In this document: positions 48,101 through 57,133 of the stretch, piece after piece
Position numbering within the stretch: the stretch's first letter is position 1
Layout: every line of letters starts with the position of its first letter
Assembly: GCF_009901525.1 (NCBI RefSeq)
Contig: NZ_CP019288.1
Location: 992,001-1,056,000 of the forward strand
Length of the DNA: 64,000 nucleotides
Direction of reading: 5' to 3'
Origin: Kordia antarctica
Lineage (GTDB): Bacteria > Bacteroidota > Bacteroidia > Flavobacteriales > Flavobacteriaceae
Program-made: the position numbers and the translations under genes
The notes under the pieces: model-generated
Told to the model about the DNA's origin: nothing
Database searches by the model: none
What the model saw: the letters and a program-made list of their open reading frames with translations, nothing else

Positions 48101-51100
48101 TTATCTAGTTCTCGTTGAAAAAGTGGTACTTAATTCGTTTACAAGCACTTGATCTTTACCATTGAAAGTGGCTAAATATTCATCTGTTATTTTTATTCTT
48201 GATCCTCCATCTCCATAATCAATAGTACGATCATCTGATGTCGTTTTAATACTTGTCATCAGTGAAGCTGCAGTATCGTTCTCAACACAACGTAACAGTT
48301 CTAAAGACATTAATTCTAGTACTTCATCTACATTTAGAAATAATTTTTTATCTTCATTATTAATGTTGGTATTGTTCAAGAAATTATTTTGTAGTTCAGT
48401 TCTAGTTGAATTGATCTGACCGATTAATTCCAAGCCATCAGTGTTAAGATTTTTTGATCTACTTATTGCAAGTACAGTATCTCGTAAAGGAGTCAACACA
48501 TTCGTTTTTATATTGCCTTCATACGGTTTTCCTCCAAATTTCTCATTTAGTCTATTTAATTCATCATTTACTCCTAAAATTTCGAGTCTGTCAGTATATG
48601 AAGTTGTACACACCAAACGTCCTAGAGGACTTGTTGGATCTGTTGGGTTCGCTGGTCCGGATGGGTTATCACGAGTTGATGAAATTGTAACTTGATTTTC
48701 ACTTGTACAACTAACACCATTTACAGCAAGTGTAACAAGTGTTCTTTGTCCAACAGTTGTACTTGCATCTAGCATATATCTGTGTGGATTTGTAGAGCTT
48801 GGGTCTAATTGTGCTCCGTCTGGTAATAGTAGTACACCGTAGTCAAAATAATTTTTATCACTATATGTATGCTTATATCTAAATATATATCCGGCGGCGC
48901 CAGGAATCCAGTTAGAATTATCCACATCATGCGTAATATCATCATCAGCAGGAAATTTGTATACACGTGTTGTTCCAACAATATCATTGCCTATTTGAAA
49001 TTGAATTTCATTCCCAACTTCTCCAAATGGCACTAAAGATGGATTGAACACATAATTTTCGCCTTCTACTTCAATAAATGCAGTTCCTTGCGGAGATGTA
49101 AGAACAGCATCTGCTGTTCTAATTGGTAGTAAAACTTTTAAAGGTTCTGTATCTTCTTTCCAGCAATAGCTTTCGTTCAAATTGAGTTGTGCTGGTTCTG
49201 GACTATTTTCACGTATGGTAATATCTACAGGAGTTGTTTCACAAGGAGTAGTATCCATCAATTCAGGCTTTACAGAAACTGTTGCTGAATATGTTCTATC
49301 TACACTTCCATCGATTGATTGAATAATATGTCCTGTGAGCTCATTAATTAAAGCTCCGCTTTCGTCCAACCATTTTACTTCTAAATAATTTTCTGGATTG
49401 TTTACACCTATTATGTTATAATTTGCTACTAAATCTACAATTAAATTATCTCCTTCCCAACGCTCATTTTGGTATGTAGCTTCTACACTTTCTGGAGTTT
49501 GGTATACAAATGTATGTGCTACTTCTATGTTACCAATCTCGAAGCCTATTCGTTGTCCTATTAAATTAAATTGGAATTGTGATAGTTGAAATATATATTC
49601 ATCTCCATTTGGTTGAATGAATCCACCACCTTGTGGTGATGTAAGGACAACTTCTGCTGGCGAAACTGGTATTATAATATCAGCTGCCATTATTGAACCG
49701 CCATAACAATACCCTCTTTCTAGTATAAAAGTTGGACGTGTTCTATTTATGGACACTTCAATAGCGACTGTTTCACAAGGATCAACATCTATTAGACTAG
49801 CTCTGACAGCTATAATAACACTGTATGTTATTGCTACTGTTCCTCCATCCGAAGGAATTCTATGTTGTGTAATATCTCCTTCAATCAAAACATTGTTGTT
49901 ATCAAACCATTTTACTTCTAAATAATTTTGTGGATTGCTTACACCAGGTACTGTATAATTAGCTATTAAATTAACAATGACATCTTCACCGTCCCAACCT
50001 ACAAGTTCATCATTAGCATTTATGTTATCAATACCTGGAACTTTGTACACTGTTGTTGATGCAACAGGTGAACCATCTATATGAATATTAATTTGTTGTC
50101 CTACAAGGTTATTTGGAACAAGTCCTGATTCAAATTTTGTAATACCCGAAATAGTTTCTATAAAGTTACCTTGCGGAGAAGTAATATTTGCTTCAGGATC
50201 AACATCAAGGACTATGGAGTCTCCAAAACAAATTCCTGTCGGTATGTCTAACATAGGTCTTGGTATTGTAAAACCTATTTCAAAAAATATTGAACAAGAA
50301 TCTTCCAAACCAATGACACGCATTTCTACCATAAAGTTTCCGGAAGCTTCTCCTGTTCCTTGTACAGCTATGTTTGAAACATTCCTTGTGTCTCCAATTG
50401 AAATACCAGTGCTTCTTTCAGTCCATCTGTATTCAATGTACGTTTGTGATTGGTACGCATGTGTCGCTCTTAAGTTTACTATGACACCATTTTCATTCCA
50501 TTCAACAACATCATACGCTTGCAATTGATTACCTTGACCGTCCATGTTTATAACTGAAGGCAATCTACCAATACGTGTAAATTTGTCTGGTACAGGATTT
50601 CCATTAACTTCGAATGTGATGTCCGTACCAAGTAATGCATCTGGCACGTTTACTGGATTTATAAAATAATCTCCTGCTCCATCTTGTTCTATAAAGTTTG
50701 GCGCATCAATTGGTGTTTGTGGTGATGTTAGTATTGCTCCATCTGGTGTTACTATAATTGGAGTCAATGCCACTGTTGTCATTTGTACGTTGTGACATAT
50801 GATTTCAGGAACTACGACGCTGATTTCTACTTCTCGTGTTTCATCAACAGGAACTTCATAACTTTCAGTACATCCATTTTGGTATCCTTCTACTCCAATG
50901 ATTAATTTGAATGTTTCTACAAACGACTCTTCTGGGTTAGCGAAGAATTCTGCTAATACATCTTTTTCAGTTCCTATTTCTGATCCGTCTTCACGAGTCC
51001 ATGAATAGGTAAAGTATGAAAGTGTATCTAATTCATGACTTACGTTTAAATCTAAATTTATTCCTGCTTCATTCCATGATAAGAAATTGTACGTAGGCGT

Positions 51101-53881
51101 AACATCCAGAGGAAATTTGAAAACACATATTTCAACAGGAACCGTTGGTGTATTTCCATCTACTAAGAACGTTAAAGTTTGTCCTAGTAATTCATCAGTT
51201 ACTCCAGATGGATCAAATGCATAGCCTGCATCCGTTTGTACAATGAATGCCGTTCCTTCCGGAGAAGTTACCACGCCATCACCTGATGATTGAATTACAA
51301 AATCTACTAAACCATCATCTGAAGGCAAGCAGTATTTTGTTTTTGCTATAGATAAGGTAGTTTCTATTTCTACAGTGTTGTATACAATTGTTTCTGGCGG
51401 ACAGTCTGAACAACACATGTATGGCAATGCAAAGTCAAATTGTATGAGTCCGTTAAATTGGCGTTCTACGATATTGGAATCATCTAGTATTGATTCGGTT
51501 CCTCCAATGTAAACCATTAGAAACGTTCCACCTTTTGGCACACCAGCCATGTGTTCTGCTCCTGGATGTTCAACTATGAGTTTTGATAAGATGAGTTCTC
51601 TATATAAGTTGTTTCTGATGTCATCTACTTGATCTTTTAGCCAATTAAATTTTTCTGTTAAACAACATAATTTTGAGAGTTCATAGATAAAATATTCATA
51701 CATTTTATCATGTGTTTTACTTCCAAAAACGGTGTCCGCGCTTAAGTTAGATAACGCAAATAGTGCTTGTTTTACGTCTGTACATAATTGTTCAATTGCC
51801 GCTTTAAATGCAGTCCATTTTTCGGTGTTGAATAATTCGTTTAGTGACTGTAAGAAGAGTCTTTTAATCTCCGCCAAATTGGTAATTATTTTTACAGGAA
51901 TTTCTGTGTAAAAGAAATAATCATCATTTTTAACAACTGTTCCTAAAATTTGAGCTATAATGTCTAAAGTTATTGTAGAAACATATCCTGCTGCAACGTT
52001 TTGATTTCCTATATGAATATAGGCTTGGTCAATTGCATATTGGAGAGAATCTTCGTATATGGCAGCATTTACAGTTACTCCATCTACACTTACTGCATCT
52101 GTATTTGTGTTGATGGTGCTTTCAGCATTTGTATTGATGGTACTTTCGGCAATTTTTCCAAGCTCAGCACTTGCTGCTTTTTTCTTTTTCAATAATTGTA
52201 ATTGTTGTGCTGATTGTACAGATGCAACCGAATATACAGTAGTTACTGTGTCATTATCTCCTGGCGATGTGTATTGATATTTGTTGAAGAATTCTGTTGC
52301 GCTTTCTGCGGTACAGCAAAATTCTTTTTCCCAAGTTTTTAGAAGAATTGCATAATCTTTTGTATCACATTTATCATCGTCAAGCGTAATTTTCTTTACG
52401 GGAAATCCGATACTAATCGTTTTTACATCAAATGCTAAGTTGTATTTAGCTTTTAAGGTATTTACTCTTTTGAGCGCCAAGCGGAAATCTTTTCCAACGT
52501 GTCCTTCTATTCGATAGAAATCTTTGTCTAAATGACTGAATTTTAACGGTTCTTGAATGCAAGGAATATTTTTCAGGTTGGAAACATGATATCCTAATTG
52601 ATTTTTTGGCTTTCGCTGTTGAATCGAGATCGGGTTCCAATTGGTAACCAACGAATTTTTCGTTTCATAGTAATATGGAATGGAACGTTCGCTGAGTTTG
52701 AATTCGTATCCTTTAGATGGTGTAATTTTAATTGCTGTCGTGGGTACGTTTGGTATTCTATATTCTTTTAGTTGATTGAAAAATTTAATACACAATGCTC
52801 TGATAGAAAGTAAGTTTTCATCATTTTCAGAAACCGTTGGTGACGGATAGAAACTGTGACGTGTTTGTAAACGCGTTTGTTCTTCTAAGGTTCCTAAAAG
52901 CAAATGTTTTGGAAATGCATTTATATTTGCAACACACTCAAAACGTGTATATAAAATGAGTTCGCGAATTTCACGATAGGTATCTATTAAATCTTTTAAT
53001 AAATCATATTTGTATTGAATAAATTGCTCTTCTTGTACAGTAAAAATAGCGTCAAAATAAGCCGTAATTTGTGGAACATTCACGCCATATCTCGCAAAGT
53101 TAATGCGGTGACTAAAACGATTTATAATAGTTGTAATTCCAGTATGTAATTCCGTTTTTAAGAAGAGGCTATTTTTGAATTGATCGTGAATAGAAATTCC
53201 AGAAGTTGTATTATTTTTTGTCAATAATAAACGTGGCATACACAATTCTGGCAGCGTATCATAATACTTAAGTACATCATGACTTTTGTAAATGGTATCT
53301 CCAGAAATTAGTGCTGCATAATTGTTTTTGTGTATAAGTAAGAATTTAAGATTGCTGTATACTTTGTTTCCAGTTTCATCACAACCAGAACCGCCGCACA
53401 ATCCTTCATCTTCTGTATAATTTTCTACATACGCTATAAGAATATAATCTTTGAGCGCACCAGGTTCGTTAGTGTTAAAAGAGGTGAGCGGGTGCTCGTC
53501 CAAAAGACGTCCCGCCCCCTCTTGTTCGTAAATCTCATATACCTGTCTCCCATTAAATAAAGCGTAATCCGCTCTATCTGTCAGTTCACCATAATATTGA
53601 AATTCACGTGTTATTGTATTTATAATGTCGCCATCGGTGGTAATTCCTGCACCTTGAGCTATAATAATTTTACCTCCTGAATATGAAACAATATTCATTC
53701 CGCATCCAATTCCAACACCAATTAAGTATATGCGACTTAACCGATCTTGATCTTCGAAGTAATTTACAACTTTATTTAGGTTTTTGTGTGTTAAAACCTG
53801 ATCTGGCAAAAATTCTTCATAAATATTGCCTTGTGTGTTTAAAATATGTAAATACGGTTCTTTCTTTTCTATTGTTTCCAT
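48101..53881 (-). CDS. Repeat-rich tail fibre candidate of the injection system
   Basis: 1926 aa, not recognised as a whole. Residues 1-~830 form a unique head with an early fibre-like segment (GGKIIIAQGAGITTDGDII), several helices and two Cys pairs. From ~848 to ~1731 come five units of about 170-190 residues, each beginning near a conserved Cys (KYCLPS, IICHNV, GICFGD, GYCYGG, SYCWKE) and containing LTSPQG-type strands, a FxV/I-D/N-G-x-P turn and YxEVKW or a variant; these look like Ig- or PKD-like beta domains. The last ~200 residues are helical. It sits where Afp13-type host-binding fibres are encoded, between a baseplate gene and the tape measure. No signal peptide, as expected for a particle subunit. 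Fibre role is inferred. Confidence 0.7.
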   Translation of the reverse strand: METIEKKEPYLHILNTQGNIYEEFLPDQVLTHKNLNKVVNYFEDQDRLSRIYLIGVGIGCGMNIVSYSGGKIIIAQGAGITTDGDIINTITREFQYYGELTDRADYALFNGRQVYEIYEQEGAGRLLDEHPLTSFNTNEPGALKDYILIAYVENYTEDEGLCGGSGCDETGNKVYSNLKFLLIHKNNYAALISGDTIYKSHDVLKYYDTLPELCMPRLLLTKNNTTSGISIHDQFKNSLFLKTELHTGITTIINRFSHRINFARYGVNVPQITAYFDAIFTVQEEQFIQYKYDLLKDLIDTYREIRELILYTRFECVANINAFPKHLLLGTLEEQTRLQTRHSFYPSPTVSENDENLLSIRALCIKFFNQLKEYRIPNVPTTAIKITPSKGYEFKLSERSIPYYYETKNSLVTNWNPISIQQRKPKNQLGYHVSNLKNIPCIQEPLKFSHLDKDFYRIEGHVGKDFRLALKRVNTLKAKYNLAFDVKTISIGFPVKKITLDDDKCDTKDYAILLKTWEKEFCCTAESATEFFNKYQYTSPGDNDTVTTVYSVASVQSAQQLQLLKKKKAASAELGKIAESTINTNAESTINTNTDAVSVDGVTVNAAIYEDSLQYAIDQAYIHIGNQNVAAGYVSTITLDIIAQILGTVVKNDDYFFYTEIPVKIITNLAEIKRLFLQSLNELFNTEKWTAFKAAIEQLCTDVKQALFALSNLSADTVFGSKTHDKMYEYFIYELSKLCCLTEKFNWLKDQVDDIRNNLYRELILSKLIVEHPGAEHMAGVPKGGTFLMVYIGGTESILDDSNIVERQFNGLIQFDFALPYMCCSDCPPETIVYNTVEIETTLSIAKTKYCLPSDDGLVDFVIQSSGDGVVTSPEGTAFIVQTDAGYAFDPSGVTDELLGQTLTFLVDGNTPTVPVEICVFKFPLDVTPTYNFLSWNEAGINLDLNVSHELDTLSYFTYSWTREDGSEIGTEKDVLAEFFANPEESFVETFKLIIGVEGYQNGCTESYEVPVDETREVEISVVVPEIICHNVQMTTVALTPIIVTPDGAILTSPQTPIDAPNFIEQDGAGDYFINPVNVPDALLGTDITFEVNGNPVPDKFTRIGRLPSVINMDGQGNQLQAYDVVEWNENGVIVNLRATHAYQSQTYIEYRWTERSTGISIGDTRNVSNIAVQGTGEASGNFMVEMRVIGLEDSCSIFFEIGFTIPRPMLDIPTGICFGDSIVLDVDPEANITSPQGNFIETISGITKFESGLVPNNLVGQQINIHIDGSPVASTTVYKVPGIDNINANDELVGWDGEDVIVNLIANYTVPGVSNPQNYLEVKWFDNNNVLIEGDITQHRIPSDGGTVAITYSVIIAVRASLIDVDPCETVAIEVSINRTRPTFILERGYCYGGSIMAADIIIPVSPAEVVLTSPQGGGFIQPNGDEYIFQLSQFQFNLIGQRIGFEIGNIEVAHTFVYQTPESVEATYQNERWEGDNLIVDLVANYNIIGVNNPENYLEVKWLDESGALINELTGHIIQSIDGSVDRTYSATVSVKPELMDTTPCETTPVDITIRENSPEPAQLNLNESYCWKEDTEPLKVLLPIRTADAVLTSPQGTAFIEVEGENYVFNPSLVPFGEVGNEIQFQIGNDIVGTTRVYKFPADDDITHDVDNSNWIPGAAGYIFRYKHTYSDKNYFDYGVLLLPDGAQLDPSSTNPHRYMLDASTTVGQRTLVTLAVNGVSCTSENQVTISSTRDNPSGPANPTDPTSPLGRLVCTTSYTDRLEILGVNDELNRLNEKFGGKPYEGNIKTNVLTPLRDTVLAISRSKNLNTDGLELIGQINSTRTELQNNFLNNTNINNEDKKLFLNVDEVLELMSLELLRCVENDTAASLMTSIKTTSDDRTIDYGDGGSRIKITDEYLATFNGKDQVLVNELSTTFSTRTR
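48690..51340 (-). repeat. Five tandem Ig/PKD-like units in the fibre candidate
   Basis: Approximate unit borders: 51340-50800, 50800-50230, 50230-49720, 49720-49170, 49170-48690. Units 3 to 5 are the most alike (for example NPQNYLEVKW and NPENYLEVKW). Divergence between units shows that this is an old protein repeat, unlike the NRPS and LamG copies. Confidence 0.7.
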
Positions 53882-54075
53882 CGGTATTTATTTTTTAGCT
53901 GATTTTAGATCGCTTCGCTTTTAGGCTTTTATGTAAGTTATTCACTTACTTTATTTGCTCGGTTCTCTCTAATCTTTCATTTTCGCATTTAATTTTCAAA
54001 GTACTTTTCGATACTAATTTGTTATTCGTTGATTCCTTATTCGTTGATTTCTTATTGTTAATTTTCAACTTCAAT
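53882..54075. promoter_or_regulatory. Region between heptamer tract and fibre gene
   Basis: 194 AT-rich bases upstream of the fibre candidate on the minus strand. It contains a few shorter imperfect copies (TTATTCGTTGATT twice near 54022-54047). No clear promoter box could be assigned. Together with the repeat tract it forms a 417-base gap in a cluster where other genes overlap or nearly touch. Confidence 0.4.
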
Positions 54076-54299
54076 TTTTCACTTTCAACTTTTCACTTTT
54101 CACTTTTCACTTTCAACTTTCAACTTTTCACTTTCAACTTTCAACTTTTCACTTTCAACTTTCAACTTTCAACTTTCAACTTTTCACTTTTCACTTTTCA
54201 CTTTCAACTTTCAACTTTTCACTTTTCACTTTCAACTTTTCACTTTCAACTTTTCACTTTCAACTTTTAACTTTCAACTTTTAACTTTTAACTTTTAAT
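54076..54299. repeat. Heptanucleotide tandem repeat, about 32 units
   Basis: Read on the plus strand the tract is a run of 7-base units of three kinds, TTTCAAC, TTTTCAC and TTTTAAC (consensus TTTYMAC), 32 units by my count, ending with a TTTTAAT that overlaps the stop codon of the baseplate gene. The mixed order of units suggests repeated slippage. It lies 195-418 bases upstream of the fibre gene start on its template side, so it could change spacing or RNA structure in front of that gene. It is also an open frame of no significance on the plus strand. Confidence 0.93.
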
Positions 54300-57133
54300 T
54301 AGAGCGAACCAAGCGCACTTCGGTTTAGTATGATTCTATTTTTATTTTCTCCTTCGTCATCATCACAATCGTGTAATGTTCCTGTTGCATAAATTGTATT
54401 CATTCTATTAATAGCACATACTAATTTTTTGGTTGCATTGTGTGTTGCCATATAACCGCCAGCTTTTCTACTTTTTGATTTTAGAAATGCTTTCCAGTTT
54501 TTTTGAATGTGTTTCATATCGTAATCTTCATCGTATTCATTGATTGTATACGTAAAATTGTCATCGTATACATCTTCACCTACTCTAAATACCGACGTTG
54601 CTTTGCTAGCTTTCCGTTTCTTTTCCGAAACTACTGGTTTCGAAATTACCATATTGGATATGCCACTATTAGGATTTACTATAATTGGCGTTTTTTCTAC
54701 GCGTGTCAATGCGCCATCAATATGTCCAACCCAACAAATTCGTGGTTGAATGTGCGCCGGTAATTCTCTTCGGATTAAATCTTCCATAAATATTCGGAAG
54801 TCAATATTTGAGAATCGTGACGTATATCCTGGAAATATAATCGTGACTTGATACGAAAACGGATCAATTTCTGCACACGTTCCGCATTCATTAATACATA
54901 ATGGCAAACATTCATTTAATTCTCCAATATCTCCAGTATGATACGGTAATGTGAGTATGTTTTCTATCAAATAAAAACCTTCATCAAAGAGTAAATCATC
55001 TATGAATTTTATGGTTGCAATTCTTTTTTCTTCTGCTTTTTCTTTGGTTGCATAGTAATGATTGTATTGGCGTCCAATGACTTTTCCTTTTTCATTTACC
55101 AACGCAATGTAATACCGTTTGGAAGCCGTTTTTGTTCGGCGCAACACATAGTTATTTTGATTGGTTGCCAACTTCAATACTTCTAGTAATTCAGTGATTG
55201 CCAATTGTTTTGATTTGAAATCTTTTCGTGATGATAAATATACTTTGTCGTCACTTTTTATTTGCCAACGATATTCAATGTGAACACCATCAGCTATGGT
55301 AAACCGTTTTAGTGTTTGTATAGTAATGTTATCGTTGAATAAGTCACGTCGCGAATAATCGTCTAAACCAGATAATAGTGCAATTCGTTTTTGAAAACCT
55401 GATACATTGTTTGTGTTCCATTGTGAAGGTCTTCTGTAATTGAAAGCCAATCCGCGTTCAGAACTGATAATGTCATATTCTTTGATGAACTTGTTTTTGG
55501 TATTGATGATATTTCTTTCCACACTATCTTTTGACGTTCCAAAGAGTTTGTGCATGGTATTGGTATAATCTTCAAATACTTCTGCAAAACGTGCTATTAA
55601 GTGATCTAAAAGTTCATTTCTTCGTTCATTAAAATCTTCTAGTTTGTCAATGATATTTTCTACATTTTCTTGGTAGCTTGGAAAGTCTGCTAATAAGTTT
55701 TCTATTCCGTTAATACCTTCTACCGCTTTGAAAAAGTACGTTTGTTGCAAAGTTTCGTCTGCTGATAGTAATGTTTTTGTATGTTCTAAATGTGAGAAAT
55801 ACGTTCCTAATACTTGATCGAAGAATAGTAAATACGCCTGTAATTGCTTTGCTTTTACTTTTCGTTCGTCAGAAACAGTATTGGATAATCCATATTTGGA
55901 AATTCCGTAGTTTTCTGGCAAGTGATGTTGTACGGTATTGTACTTTATTTTGCTATACGTTCCTAAAGGCATTGGCAAATCGTCAAAAGATTTTTCTTGA
56001 CTTGCTTTATCTTCAGCTTCTAGTTCTTCTGTGTATTCATCTACCTTTTCTTGGTTTAAACCAACTGGCAAAAAGCCTTTTTTGTATTTGAATGTACTTT
56101 GGTCACATAGTATTGGTAAGTGATTTTCTTCGATACAAATAATCCAAGCATCACTGTTTGCGGTTATGTTTTGATTGCAATCAGAATCTCCATCATTTTT
56201 TGGCGGACAGTTATCAATACTAATATCTTCTATGAGTTTTACACCATCAATTTGCATGATGATATTCATAATGTCTGACAAACGTACTTCTTTTCGCAAC
56301 TCTGATTTTTCTAATGCTTCTGGTGTTAAGAAACCGTTTTCTAAAATTGGTCCTTCAAATATTTTATCTGACGAAAGTTCTTTATCCAACATTTCCGTAA
56401 GTGAATTTGCGCGTAAACTTGGCGATAAGTACTGTCCAACTTCAAACTGAATAGTTGCATGCACTTTTTCTTCATCAGCGGCATTTTCCAATTGCACTTG
56501 CGTACAAACACGAATGCATTGTTTTGGCACTTTTAGTACCTCAACTAAGTCTTCACAAAGGTTTCTATTTTGATGATATTTGGTGAATATCGCCGCAATG
56601 ATATCAGCTTCTATGTATACTTCATCTTCATCAAAATCGACTAATATTGTATATAATCCTTTTACATTGAACGATTCCGTACTGTATTCTGAACCTGTAA
56701 ATGGTTGAAAACTTACTTTCGGATCTGCTATGTTACATTCTGTATGTAATGGTAATTGATGAATTGCCAACCAACAGTTTTTGACACCTTTGATGTCTAT
56801 GAATAGTTTTCTGTAATCTATTGCGGTTACAGGTTTGCATGTCAATATATTTTTTGCCGATTTGAACTGTTCGTGCATTCTCTCAAAGTTGTTTTCAGGA
56901 GAAGACACTAAGTTTTCAATTGGCTGATCTATGCGCAATCCTAAATCTGTAATGGCATAGCACAACAATTCCATAATCGTAATACCTGGATCATGAATAT
57001 TGTAATCTGTCCAGATTTTTCGACTGAGTTCTTCAATGTATTGCTGTCCTGCGTCTCTTAGATATTCAAAATCCAGATCGTCCTTGAAGCTTACATTGCT
57101 CGGTATGGTGATATGTTCATCTAAGATTGGCAT
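54299..57133 (-). CDS. Baseplate wedge protein of contractile injection system (Afp12-like)
   Basis: 944 aa. The N-terminal signature WTDYNIHDPGITIMELLCYA with ITDLGLR following is typical of the Afp12/Pvc12 group, which together with Afp11 forms the baseplate ring. A middle helical part (LLFFDQVLGTYFSHLEH) and DLLFDEGFYLIENILTLPY further on also fit. The C-terminal ~120 residues are basic and may be variable. Its ATG overlaps the end of the Afp11-like gene by 13 bases. The gene ends directly in the heptamer repeat tract. Confidence 0.88.
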   Translation of the reverse strand: MPILDEHITIPSNVSFKDDLDFEYLRDAGQQYIEELSRKIWTDYNIHDPGITIMELLCYAITDLGLRIDQPIENLVSSPENNFERMHEQFKSAKNILTCKPVTAIDYRKLFIDIKGVKNCWLAIHQLPLHTECNIADPKVSFQPFTGSEYSTESFNVKGLYTILVDFDEDEVYIEADIIAAIFTKYHQNRNLCEDLVEVLKVPKQCIRVCTQVQLENAADEEKVHATIQFEVGQYLSPSLRANSLTEMLDKELSSDKIFEGPILENGFLTPEALEKSELRKEVRLSDIMNIIMQIDGVKLIEDISIDNCPPKNDGDSDCNQNITANSDAWIICIEENHLPILCDQSTFKYKKGFLPVGLNQEKVDEYTEELEAEDKASQEKSFDDLPMPLGTYSKIKYNTVQHHLPENYGISKYGLSNTVSDERKVKAKQLQAYLLFFDQVLGTYFSHLEHTKTLLSADETLQQTYFFKAVEGINGIENLLADFPSYQENVENIIDKLEDFNERRNELLDHLIARFAEVFEDYTNTMHKLFGTSKDSVERNIINTKNKFIKEYDIISSERGLAFNYRRPSQWNTNNVSGFQKRIALLSGLDDYSRRDLFNDNITIQTLKRFTIADGVHIEYRWQIKSDDKVYLSSRKDFKSKQLAITELLEVLKLATNQNNYVLRRTKTASKRYYIALVNEKGKVIGRQYNHYYATKEKAEEKRIATIKFIDDLLFDEGFYLIENILTLPYHTGDIGELNECLPLCINECGTCAEIDPFSYQVTIIFPGYTSRFSNIDFRIFMEDLIRRELPAHIQPRICWVGHIDGALTRVEKTPIIVNPNSGISNMVISKPVVSEKKRKASKATSVFRVGEDVYDDNFTYTINEYDEDYDMKHIQKNWKAFLKSKSRKAGGYMATHNATKKLVCAINRMNTIYATGTLHDCDDDEGENKNRIILNRSALGSL

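Noticed and set aside
54019-54270. Plus-strand 83-aa frame made of FHFSLFTFNFQL-type repeats
   Set aside because: It is only the translation of the heptamer tract; no start signals or family resemblance.
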